Below, one piece after another: positions 11,011 through 21,059 of a DNA stretch of 64,000 nt. Position numbers and translations under genes: made by a program. Positions within the stretch are counted from its first letter, which is position 1. Every line of letters begins with the position of its first letter. Below the pieces are notes generated by a model, which saw only the letters and a list, made by a program, of their open reading frames with translations, was not told the DNA's origin and did no database searches. Source of the stretch: Isoetes taiwanensis (lineage: Eukaryota; Streptophyta; Lycopodiopsida; Isoetales; Isoetaceae); assembly GCA_021234155.1 (NCBI GenBank), contig JAJEKV010000021.1:20797498-20861497 (forward strand), written 5' to 3'.

Positions 11011-12718
11011 CTCCAAAATGATACCATACTCCAACAAAATAAGAACTAATAGTAGTCCTTGCAGCATGTACAAAAACACTGATTTTTACGGCCCTCTAAA
11101 AAATTCCCAACACTATCGTTTCTGACTTCTTTAGTTCCTCTCACGGATTCGAGAGTTCAAATTCCACTGGTGATCCCATTGCCCATAGTTCCCAAAAGAA
11201 TCACAAACCTCGCTCTAATTATAGTCTTGAAATAATTTTTTAGTAGATAAACAAGATCAACTTGAATTCACAACATCATCACCATTGATGAACAAGATCA
11301 AGAGAGAGATAGTCTTTCAGATACAAAGAATATACGAGCACAATTAACCACCCAACCGGATTCATTGGGCTATGGAAAAACATAACTGCTATGCCAAATA
11401 CAAAGCTCTGGCATCTGGCTTACTTGCCCTTCAGGCTAATCTAGCTACTCCAAGTAGCCACAGATCAGAAAGCAATTGCAAATCTGTAGTGTTGCTATAA
11501 GAGTAATCTGTGACCCCTTGTCATGTTTTCGGCCAGTACCTTCCCCAATTCGAAAACTAGACTCCGAGATGGTTCCATCAAAGTAAAAATCACCTCAATC
11601 GGAGCTCTACTCGCAGAGATAACCTCAATTGAAGTTTAGCTTCTATTTATAGATCTCTCCTCGACTTTAGCCTTTTTTTAGCAGGCACTTGCCTTTTAGA
11701 TAAAAATAGCTCATTGCCTTTAATTAGAATACTTAACTTATAATATAGGATATTATTTATGAGCTTTTCTTCAAGCTTCCCAAGTAATAATCATCCCAAT
11801 GATAATGCCTCGTTCCCTTCCATAAATATCAATGGTTCTTCATACCCAAATGTTATGTTATCCCATGCCCCTTCTTTCTATACACTTGGGGATACATTAG
11901 GACTAACATTCACACACTATTTGAAATATTTTTGCGATATTCCCATAACCTATTCACCATGAACCATTCCCCCGTGCCCCCGTGCTTGCTCCATATCAAT
12001 CCATCCCTTTCAAGCAGATCGCCCGTGATCATCGAATATACGCTCCAGTTCAATCCATTCCTTCTCAAGATGGATCACCCGCGACCATTGATAACCTGGA
12101 AATTTCACAATCTTGCACAATCCAGCAATGGTTATGGATATCCGCATACTTCCAAAGTACATTATATCCCTTGTACTTCCAAAGTGCGCTATCGTCTTTC
12201 GTACCTCCAAGGTACTACTTGATTGTATCGTCACCATGATACAGTGTATTTCCAAGATACAGATATAGTGTCACTCTTGGCAAGCCAATTGTGTTGCAAT
12301 CACAATTACTAGGCTTCAAAAAATTACCAATCTACCAAGAGGCATTCACATCTACTATAGTATACGTTGCAATCGTAAATATACCAACCTACCATGGGTA
12401 TACATATCTCATAAAAAAATTGAATTCTACTCTTTATTCCAAATAATGAAACTCAATTCATAAACTTTACCCATAAGCTCGTAACATATGAAGCCATTTG
12501 AGATTTCAAATCCAAACTTCGCATCTATATCCAATCTTATCCGTAGAGGTAGAGGTAGAGTTCTCCCCAATGCTTAACACTAAGCACCTGCAAATAAAGT
12601 CAAGTATTAATATAGATGACTCCCAAAGTCAAATATTAATATGGATGACTCCCATGGCCAACTGGTCTCTCAGATCACCACGATCCAAATCCCCGCAAGC
12701 TTAAGCAAGAGATCTTTT
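11011..12718. other. Spacer with short degenerate repeats, no gene recognised
   Basis: Around 12150-12260 a ~30-35-bp degenerate unit (TACTTCCAAAGTRC / TACCTCCAAGGTAC / TATTTCCAAGATAC) repeats. Near 12600-12650 a ~30-bp unit (AGTCAA(G/A)TATTAATATRGATGACTCCCA) is duplicated. No coding feature could be supported. Confidence 0.45.
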
Positions 12719-13146
12719 TTGCGGTTTCATACTCAAGCTAGGAAGTTGTGTAGGCCCAAATGATCAAAATAGGCTTCCAGAGTTGTATGAGGTTATGATA
12801 GGTAGTTTGGCTATTATGACAAAGCAAAGCTCAAGAAATCTAATCAGGAATATAGCAAGTGTTACTTGTCTCCCTGATAAGCTATTTGTCTCCATGACAA
12901 CCTAACAATCATCCTTGTTATTTCGTAATCCCAAAATAATTATGAAAAACTTCTTTGAATAATCCAAACTCATTTGCAACAATTCGATTTGCATACTTGA
13001 GCAATCTCCACAAAAACGCATGGCTTTTCTTTTTTTTCCTGATGCTCAAGTCCACTTCAATTCCACTAACCACTCTAATATTGAAATCATATGATTTCCC
13101 ATAATGCATAAAGGCTTTTACTCCATTAAGATAATCCAAATATGTT
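12719..13146 (-). repeat. Duplicated block, second copy (partner 10568-11010)
   Basis: Direct repeat of the block at 10568-11010. This copy has about 25 extra bp after AGCTAGGAAGTT and lacks about 40 bp present in the first copy near 10868-10910. The minus-strand frame here runs about 73 codons, with HAFLWRLLKYANRIVANEF after the shared motif. The conserved frame suggests coding ancestry. Confidence 0.75.
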
Positions 13147-15340
13147 CTTGTTAAAAAAACTATTCTATTCTATTCTATTGTAGCAGGTTCAGTACTCTGA
13201 ACAATTTGTAGATCTTTGAAGACCAAACAAGCCATCAGGTAACTAGCATATGCAGAGATAGTTTGATCATTATCATCAGTTAGAAAACTTATGCACTCAC
13301 TTTTACCATCTCTATGGGTATTTTTCTATACAGCCAATACCTTGTTGCCATTGGCTATAGCATAGCAAAACCATGTTTCATAGCTTCTGGTGTTGATCAG
13401 TTTGATGAAGGGAAAATTAGAAAAACTTGTTCACAGGAGCTCCTTATTTAATAAGCAACTCTTGTTCTTCTTATATGTGGGTTGTTTCTACAGTTTTGGT
13501 GGCAGAAACCTTAACATGCACAAGAAGCAAGCAGGAAAGGTTGCAAAGTATTTAGCCATTTTTGAATTCATAGACTGATAATTATAATGCAGCACTGTAA
13601 TGCTTTGACATTTAAATGTTTCGCTTCGATCACTACATTTGGTTTGCACAAGAATGCAAGCTCAGTTGGTGAACAATCAATAAATTATTTGGTAAAATCT
13701 ACTACAATGTGGTGGTTTTGGCACTTTGGAGATGAATGTGACCATGCTATATTTGGTTTCCAGATTGGACATTTGACATTGCACACCACGTTTTTTTTAG
13801 TGGTTCGATTGTTGAATAGGAGTTGCACTGGACCGTCAACCATGTGAGCCATGTGTGTCGATATGCTAGAGTATTTTTTGAATTTCTGTTTGGATATAGA
13901 CCAACACATGCACTTTCATGCTCAAGTAAACATGCTAATTGGCCTCTACTTTGTTTACCTATTTTTACATATGTTTGATTTTGTTTGGGCCCGAAGGGCC
14001 CAATTGTTATTTGATATAACAGCCAACACATACCTACCATTAACATTAATTAATTAACACAAACCATTACATCCAACACATTTAAATTAAAATCCCCTTG
14101 AAACCCCCTTTGGTTTGAGTGCATATTCATATGGGGGGGTGACATAGGGCAACTCTTACAATAGTTGCCAATGCATGCATTCTATGTCATCTTTTGCTGC
14201 AGCATGCATTGGTTGCTAAGGACTCAACTATCAAAACCTAATCTTGTCGCTTCAAATCGAATGTTGCAAAGGAACGATATGAGAAAATTGTTGCAATCTA
14301 AGCATTACCAGTGTCCTTTTGTTTTTTTATGATGTAGCTGATGAAGATATGGATATGCAATCTTTGGGTCTGGCTTGCATAAGATGCATAACAATCTCCA
14401 TATGAATATAGCCTCTTGTTTTGAAGCTCTAGATCAAATATATAGATATAAGCATATACTAGCAAGCAATAAGCTGCAAATGCTATGCCTAATATATCGG
14501 TTGCTTTCGACCTCTGAATTCAAGGCAAGATAAAAGCTCAGACATTCCATCTGCAGCTTCTTTAGAGGGGTCATTTAATTGCATCTAGAATTTGAAAAGA
14601 GATTTCAAGGCTCTGACTCCTATCTCACCAAGGACATCGTGAGATAATTTAGCTTGCCCCCTTCCAAGACAGAGGAAATAGCTCCAAGAGCCTCAACCTC
14701 AGGTCTGTTAAGCCCACTCCTACAGACCAGCTTTTAGCGGTATCAGATGGTACGGCTACTGGGTGGCTATAATTTGGAGAACAGATGGCACATAGCTAAA
14801 ACCTTGTCCCTGAGATGCCTTCAAACCTCTGGATTTTTGGGTTTTCTCTCCACAACCGGAGCAATTTTTGCTACTATTAAAACCCTAAAACAATTAGAAA
14901 CTCTAAAACAATTTGATCGATTTAACCAGAGGATTGCATTTCTTAATCAAAATCAACGGCTCAGAAAGAGTGCACTCTAGAAATACTTAGTACACCTGCA
15001 TGAATACAACAACGAAATCATAGAACAACCATGTGAAAAAAGGTATAAAAGTACAAAAATAACCCCTTGATATTGTGCTAGATATTGGAACACGCATGAC
15101 TAAAAGACACTAAAAGATTAAATGGCCTTCCAATAAAATGAAGCAAAGCAATTAGTGGGACCACTATGGGATTATTATAGTTAATGGAGAAAGGAGATCA
15201 ATAAGGGAAGTTAAAGAGAATAGAAAATTTAAATAGCAAATGAACCCAAAATAACTCCTGGAACTGAGGAAACAAATGACCTAAAATCTAATTAATTAGT
15301 GGAGTAAAAGAAGAAAATATGGGACTAATGAAATATATAG
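13147..15340. other. Spacer, no gene recognised
   Basis: Open frames of 60-100 codons near 13590-14050 on both strands show no recognisable domain. A small palindrome, TTGGGCCCGAAGGGCCCAA, lies near 13987. Nothing else could be supported. Confidence 0.35.
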
Positions 15341-15344
15341 ATTT

Positions 15345-15961
15345 GAAACATATAGATCTGTATCTGACGGACAAATAAAATGAATTGTAGAGGAGGAGGA
15401 GGGCTAAGACATTGCTACATACACAAACTGCAAGGGTTTAATGTGGCTAATGAGTCAGCATAAAGGAAGAAGTTTGCAATCAATAGTAGAAAAAAGAAAT
15501 ACAAAGCCATTGTACTAAAAAGTTTATAAATGGCACCAATATGGACAATCGAAAACATATAAATATCTGATGGAGAAGTAAAATGAATTGTAGAGAAGGA
15601 GGAGGGCTAAGACATTGCTACGTACACAAATTGCAAGGGTTTAATGTGGCTAATGAGTCAGCATAAAGGAAGAAGTTTGCAATCAATAGTAGAAAAAAGA
15701 AATACAAAGCCATTGTACTAAAAAGTTTATAAATGGCACCAATATGGACAATCGAAAACATATAGATCTGTATTTGATGGAGAAGTAAAATGAATTGTAG
15801 AGAAGGAGGAGGGGTAAGACATTGCTACGTACACAAACTGCAAGGGTTTAATGTGGCTAATGAGTCAGCATAAAGGAAGAAGTTTGCAATCAATAGTAGA
15901 AAAACGAAATACAAAGCCATTGTACTAAAAAGTTTATAAATGGCACCAATATGGACAATCG
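15345..15961 (+). repeat. Three-copy ~205-bp tandem array
   Basis: The landmark GGGCTAAGACATTGCTAC occurs at 15401 and 15604, and as GGGGTAAGACATTGCTAC at 15811. That gives periods of 203 and 207 bp. Copies are nearly identical over AATGTGGCTAATGAGTCAGC, AAGAAGTTTGCAATCAATAG and CCATTGTACTAAAAAG; they differ at the ACATATAGATCTGTAT/ATAAATATC junctions. It is a young satellite-like triplication. It contains no long frame. Confidence 0.95.
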
Positions 15962-16787
15962 GATAGCCATTCTGTGATAAGGCAAGCATGCACGTGCATT
16001 TTTATACCTGTTAGGACCGTTTCAGACTTATGGTGGCTTGTCTTCTCTCAACAGTTTCTTTAATCTTGTTGTCGAATAGAAGAGAATCTCTTATTTGATC
16101 CAAAGGGTAGGTTGAAGGAACTGTTTGAATTAGGACAAATAAGACTAAAATAGAATAGGCTAGAATAAAGGAGTCTTTGTCGTATTCATGCAAGACTTGG
16201 GCTAGCACAAGAGAAAGACGAGCTGAAAAGAGGCAATGATGAATGAGACTAAAAAGGCTCTTGTGTGTTTGAATGTAGGCATTATTTGTTGGAGTATAGG
16301 TTGCAGGACAGCAATCATATAATAGCAAAACGTTTACTCTAGGAAAGTAATTGAGTATCCCCAAAAAGTGGCAATCTTTGTCATGACTTCCTAAAACCCA
16401 TGAAAAAGTCAACCAAAATAATCAAATAACTTTATGCTCTTCTTCTTCTTAGCTCCATTTATTATATCATTATTTGTTTGATGGCAGCTAAAACAAAAAA
16501 GAAAAAAAAAACAAAACCATTACCATTGTAAAATGTTAAGGTAGCAAACAAGATTTAAGGTGGAATGTTTAAATGTAGTGGTTTTCGAAGGTACTTATTG
16601 TTTGTAATATCATTCTTTGTAAATCTTTAGATCCTTGGAGATCTTTAGTTGGGGCACACAAATGGACACAAAGAAAGACCAAGAAGTGGAATATACCAAA
16701 TTTGGGTGATACATACTAAATTGTTGAGCCAAAGCATGAAGCTTTAGAATTAGATAGCATTTTCATATGCACATGATTGAGTTACAG

Positions 16788-17357
16788 TTATAGATACAGC
16801 ACAAACATAATACAAACCCATGCAAGAAATAATGCAAGGACAAATTGGGTACCTCCCTCTTGGTTGCTTCCTATTCCTTGCCAAGAGGAAGCACCATGGT
16901 ATCTCTCCTCATGCATTGGAGGTGGAGAGCATGTATTGGCCGCCAGCCTGGTAGTTTTACCAGCCGGAATCTCTCTGTCCAGAAAATTATCTAATACGTG
17001 ATTGGGCACCATGGTTACTGAAATTACTGGTGGTTTATTTATGTCTTCTTTATTCACCTCATCCAGAATTTTTGGAGCTTCTATGTCGGATAATTCAATC
17101 CGAGCCCTTGGAGCGTCCACGGCAGCTATAATCTTGGCCAGTGATTTATGAAAACACAAACCATCTCCAAAAAATATGAATTCTATATCCGCTGGAGAAA
17201 CCCAGCTGTCCTGACCCTTTGACCGGGATAGTTTCTCAATTTTCGATTTCCGGTTTTTAATCTTTTCAATGCCAGGCCGGTCTGCAAACACATAGAAAAA
17301 ATTATCCCAAAAGTCGTCCCATCGACATCGCAACGGATTTTGCAACTGGAAGCTCAT
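16788..17357 (-). CDS. Hypothetical protein, 189 residues
   Basis: An uninterrupted minus-strand frame starts at the ATG at 17357. The N-terminal half is aromatic and charged (RWDDFWDNFFYVFADRPG, then IEKIKNRKSKIEKLSRSKG). The middle carries FIFFGDGLCFHKSLAKIIAA, and the last 20 residues are strongly hydrophobic (ALFLAWVCIMFVLYL), like a tail anchor. I do not recognise the family. Its start lies about 60 bp from the long hairpin at 17416-17520. No TATA box or introns were identified. It could be a real small gene, an exon or a chance frame. Confidence 0.3.
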   Translation of the reverse strand: MSFQLQNPLRCRWDDFWDNFFYVFADRPGIEKIKNRKSKIEKLSRSKGQDSWVSPADIEFIFFGDGLCFHKSLAKIIAAVDAPRARIELSDIEAPKILDEVNKEDINKPPVISVTMVPNHVLDNFLDREIPAGKTTRLAANTCSPPPMHEERYHGASSWQGIGSNQEGGTQFVLALFLAWVCIMFVLYL

Positions 17358-17415
17358 GACAGGGTTGCTGATCAGCAGATGAGGGCCATGGGAATGGATG
17401 GAGCAGAGCAGATGA

Positions 17416-17520
17416 GGAGGTTAACCCTCCCCTCAAGCAGATTATGGGAAATAACCCTCGAGGCCGGCAGGCCGAGAGGGTTTGTTTCCCATAATCTGCG
17501 AGAGGGGAGGGTTGACCTCC
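17416..17520. repeat. Near-perfect 105-bp inverted repeat (hairpin)
   Basis: The left arm (17416-17460) and right arm (17475-17520) pair over about 45 bp. Shared blocks are GGAGGT, AACCCTCCCCTC, GCAGATTATGGGAAA and AACCCTC, with only a wobble, a 2-bp mismatch and a 1-nt bulge. The centre CGAGGCCGGCAGGCCGAG folds further, leaving a loop of about 4 nt. It could be a fold-back MITE-like element, a microRNA-type precursor or a recent inverted duplication. Confidence 0.9.
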
Positions 17521-17699
17521 CTTAACCACAGGCCCGAGCAGGTTGAAGCCCATGCCCTGTACCTTTGCTGCATCTGGATTTCTAAATCTTATAATAGTTT
17601 GAATACGCTTTGCATGCAGCTATTCTGCTCGATTTCAATGCCAAAAATACATGGCAAATCGACTCCCATGACTTCTCCTTCTTTCTAGCATTTGAGCTC

Positions 17700-17990
17700 T
17701 GCTGCTCATCTACTATTAGCAGCGCTAGAAGCATCTACAACAGTCTTCAGCATCTAAAAATCATCTCCAGCATCTGCAGCAGTCACAAATCCATCTCTGA
17801 AAAAAGAAAGAAGTCTTGAAGCATCTATGCAGATCCATCTCTGCAGGTCTGAAACATCTTTGCAAATCCATCCCTGCAAAAGTTTGAAACAATCTCTGCA
17901 TCAGTCGCTAAAACATTTCTAAGATCCAAAACAGGGGTTCTGCAGCAGTCGGCGAAACAGGGTTCTGCTTTGAAACAGAGGCGACAAGAT
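17700..17990 (+). repeat. Degenerate minisatellite
   Basis: The words GCATCT, CAGCAGTC, CCATC(T/C)CTG and GAAACA recur at irregular 15-40-bp spacing (AGCATCTACAACAGTC, AGCATCTGCAGCAGTC, CTGCAGCAGTCGGCGAAACA). It reads as an old, decayed tandem repeat. Confidence 0.6.
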
Positions 17991-18018
17991 GAACATAGTC
18001 GAATATTCGGGGAGATTA

Positions 18019-18426
18019 TCAGCGATTCTGGCATCTTTCAGTGATTATCACAGTAATCACTAGGATATTCTCTACAAAGAGAATATTCGGGAAGTTCTGC
18101 ATTATAAACATCATGTGATCCGACGGTGGGCAGTGGCATGATCGAGATAACCTGCAAGGGCCAGTGGTTAAGGGCTCTTCCGCTAACACATCCTTCTCCC
18201 TTTGTTCCCATATAACCGGAAGATCATCTTCAATTTGAACCTCATCTTCAACTACTTTTCTGTCTACTACAGTGCTATTCTTTAAACGAATCAATTGTTG
18301 GACTTCTAGAAAAACCTGGCCCTTCAGTTTTAGCTCTGTGAACTTTCTAAAAATCTTAGATGGAAAGGACCTGATAGCCCGTATGCGCCGCATTTCATAC
18401 TTGTAAATTGGCTTGTAATGTAACAA
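18019..18426 (-). CDS. Doubtful 135-residue frame
   Basis: A minus-strand frame opens with basic sequence (KYEMRRIRAIRSFPSKIFRKF). It has a charged middle (VVDRKVVEDEVQIEDDLPVIW) and a hydrophobic end. No family is recognised and no partner exons were found. Codon use does not help at this length. It is listed only because it is longer than most chance frames nearby. Confidence 0.15.
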   Translation of the reverse strand: MLHYKPIYKYEMRRIRAIRSFPSKIFRKFTELKLKGQVFLEVQQLIRLKNSTVVDRKVVEDEVQIEDDLPVIWEQREKDVLAEEPLTTGPCRLSRSCHCPPSDHMMFIMQNFPNILFVENILVITVIITERCQNR

Positions 18427-18639
18427 TATATAAGTTTTGAATATGAGCCCCTCAATGATGGAAATGCAATAAGTAAATTGGCTTGTTATTCTGCTGTAAT
18501 CATGTATTATGTTGTGTAGCAGCCATAATTGGCCATAATTGTGTTTTCAAGTCTAATCTATAATATATTTGGATTCTCAAGTACAAAATATGTTGTTCAT
18601 TCTTAGAAGCACAGTTCTGTTCGTTTTGAGTACTTTGCC

Positions 18640-18716
18640 GTATTTTCCGTGTCCGTATTTCGTATTCCGTAGTTGTTTTTTTTTTTTTTTGCATGCCGTA
18701 TCGTATTCCGTATCCA
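18640..18716 (-). repeat. ATACG-rich block, relative of 26640-26712
   Basis: Read on the minus strand it is a run of GGATACGGAATACGATACGG words, an A15 tract, then TACGGAATACGAAATACGG. The plus strand at 26640-26712 has the same vocabulary (CATACGGAATACGAATACG). CpG-containing ATACGG words are otherwise rare in this window. Confidence 0.6.
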
Positions 18717-18719
18717 TAT

Positions 18720-19940
18720 TTGGTAACTATGCGATATACTGCCACTAAAATCATCACTACTTTTATGTTCTAGAATATTCCTAAAACTACCCATTAATTG
18801 TGTTTTCATGTTTCAATTGTGCTTTTCTCTTTTGGTAGAGCAAATATTCAATGTTATCATACAATGTAATATGCTTCATCGTCAATACACCACTATACTT
18901 ATACGATGAGGAGCATAGTTACTAGATCTCTATGATAATTCTTCCTTTGCACATTGTGGCAAGCTGTAAAATCTTTCTTGTAAATGTGATCTCATCTTAG
19001 CTTAATATTATTTTGGCGCAAGTTCATTAGCTAATTTTTATTGCCACAATAGCCAAATGTTTGATTCTGCTATCCATTAGGTGATTCCCACTAATGAGAA
19101 TGGGATTGAACTATTGCACTTGGCTTTAGTAACATATGATTGCAAATGATACCAATATATGACCAATACATTAGGAAATGATTGTATTCCATCATCAACA
19201 TTATCATCCTTATTACCAAATTAAAATGAGAAGTTTATACCATTTTTTAAGATTTCGTTGTTCATAATCTCAATATCAATAAACTAATTTATTTTATCAA
19301 AGGCATGTTAACATATTAGATGCTATGACATCAAACATTGCATTGTCCACATTTATGATATAGTGTTCCTTCTTGGTCTTCCTGGACATTAAAAAGTCTA
19401 TTCTATTCTTCTACTCAAACAGAATTAGAGAATGCTACTATGTAAAACTGTGTACATCTAATTGCATCTCATATATGTTTGGCCCACAATTGTTGACTTG
19501 CATTGAAAAGAAGCATCATGCTTCCCTTAATAATCTTGTTCATCACAAATTGCTGGAGAAGCATAGATGCTTCTAAAATCGATTGAAAACTGGCTTATTG
19601 TGAAATATGTTATGCCATATAATTTCTTCTCATATAGTCATCTTTAGTATTTAACAGTGTTAGCATGGGAGAGACAGTATCATTCGGGATCATTGAATAA
19701 AGATAGAACATATATAAGGAATGTAAAAACACTGAAAATAAACCTTAAAGACATAGTTAGTTAGACAAACACATGATACAAGAATTGGTCCCAATATAAA
19801 AATTTGTATTGAAAGAATATGTTTATATACAAGTATGTTTCCCAATCTAGTGAGAAAAGAATGCAGCATTAATACCATGTTGGTATTTTACAAAATTGTT
19901 GTACAAGGTATGTACAGTGTGACAATGTAAATATTTCTGA
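18720..19940. other. Spacer downstream of the kinase gene
   Basis: No coding feature recognised. The part next to 19947 should hold the 3' untranslated region and polyadenylation site of the kinase gene. No single signal stands out in this AT-rich DNA. Confidence 0.35.
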
Positions 19941-19947
19941 ACCCTAA

Positions 19948-20997
19948 TCAGCAAGCAATGGCACATGGCTTCACAGCTTGCCATACTCCATTTGTCCTTT
20001 GGAATTTGATGATCTTGGAAGAAACCATGCAAGCATCAGAGGGTCTTTTGCGTTTTGAACTTTGATGAGGCTGCATCAGATTCTTCATCACGTTCTGCCT
20101 CGCACAAGCAAGTGCGCTCGAATAGTGTTCACGGATCCAGGGGTGTGATAAAATCTGCTGCAAAGAAATTCGTTTTTCCGGATCAGGCTGCAACATAGCC
20201 AAGACAAGGCCCTTTGCTTCCTCTGACACCAACCCAACTGGCCAATTCAAATGTGACCCTGCCAAATCCTCTCCATAAAGCATTCTTTCTTCAATTTCTG
20301 AGGGCTTCAAACTTGAAAAGGGATACAATCCAGTAAGCACTTGATACAGTATCAAACCTAAACCCCATATGTCAATCTCTTTGGAGTAATTTCTCTGCAC
20401 AAGTTCAGGTGCAAAATATCTTGGAGTTCCGACTTTCTGTTTAAAATTCGGAGCATCAGATCCTGAAAACCGAGCTGATAGGCCGAAATCTGAAACCCTA
20501 ATATCATAGGGTTTTGCTGCTGAAGGAACTAAAATGTTGGCGGGTTTTAGATCCCGATGAATAATATTATTGTTGTGAAGATTTCTGATAGCTAGTGCAA
20601 GATTGCGAATAAGAAGAGCTGCTTCAATTTCGGACAGATTACCTCTTCGCTGGATCAATTCAGTCAAGTTGCATTGGCACAGATCCATGATGAAGTGCCA
20701 GAATCCGTGGTCTTGGATTACCTCGTGAAGATGGACTACGCCAGGGGCACGGGATAATTGCGTCATGATTTCCATCTCTTTGGTGAGGTCTGTGTAATCT
20801 GCAGAAGCTGTGGAGATGGTCTTGCAAGCAAATTGTTTGCTGCTTCTATGTTTATTACTCCGGCAAAGAAAAACCGTAGCATAGCCACCATGGCCGATCT
20901 CTTTGAGCAGATCATAGCGCTGCAAAAGATTGGGATATGAAGCCCAATAGCTGTGATTGAGAAGCTGTTCTTCCGGCTCCTCCATCTCTGTCTCCAT
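19948..20997 (-). CDS. Serine/threonine protein kinase, CaMK/CDPK-like, intron-less
   Basis: A 349-residue protein with a complete kinase domain, residues about 28-290. It has the glycine loop GHGGYATVF, the ATP-binding lysine in FACKTI, the catalytic loop HRDLKPANIL, the metal-binding DFG (SDFGLSARF), an activation segment ending in GTPRYFAPEL, and the IDIWGLGLILYQVLTG helix. HPW near residue 290 closes the domain, as in calcium-dependent and PEP-carboxylase-kinase relatives. There is no EF-hand region, so calcium control through its own domain is not expected. A basic tail (SSKRKRP) could be a nuclear signal. All catalytic residues are present and the frame is unbroken, making this the best-supported functional gene here. 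The start ATG follows a TATA box by about 45 bp. PPCK/PEPKR-like is my best guess for the subfamily; the substrate is unknown. Confidence 0.95.
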   Translation of the reverse strand: METEMEEPEEQLLNHSYWASYPNLLQRYDLLKEIGHGGYATVFLCRSNKHRSSKQFACKTISTASADYTDLTKEMEIMTQLSRAPGVVHLHEVIQDHGFWHFIMDLCQCNLTELIQRRGNLSEIEAALLIRNLALAIRNLHNNNIIHRDLKPANILVPSAAKPYDIRVSDFGLSARFSGSDAPNFKQKVGTPRYFAPELVQRNYSKEIDIWGLGLILYQVLTGLYPFSSLKPSEIEERMLYGEDLAGSHLNWPVGLVSEEAKGLVLAMLQPDPEKRISLQQILSHPWIREHYSSALACARQNVMKNLMQPHQSSKRKRPSDACMVSSKIIKFQRTNGVWQAVKPCAIAC

Positions 20998-21040
20998 TAT
21001 TCTGTCTCTGAAGTGTGTGTGTGTAAATGAAGAAAGACAG

Positions 21041-21047
21041 TTTTATA
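21041..21047 (-). promoter_or_regulatory. TATA box of the kinase gene
   Basis: On the minus strand, AAGTATAAAACTG places a TATAAAA motif about 45 bp before the kinase start codon. That implies a very short 5' untranslated leader. A (GT)n/(AC)n run lies between box and ATG. Confidence 0.5.
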
Positions 21048-21059
21048 CTTCAAACATTA

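Noticed and set aside
13987-14005. TTGGGCCCGAAGGGCCCAA palindrome as an operator or terminator
   Set aside because: A single 19-bp dyad with no gene beside it; bacterial-style operators do not apply here.
15345-15961. Regular repeats resembling a CRISPR array
   Set aside because: The whole ~205-bp unit repeats, with no short repeat/unique spacer pattern, and the DNA is a plant nuclear genome.
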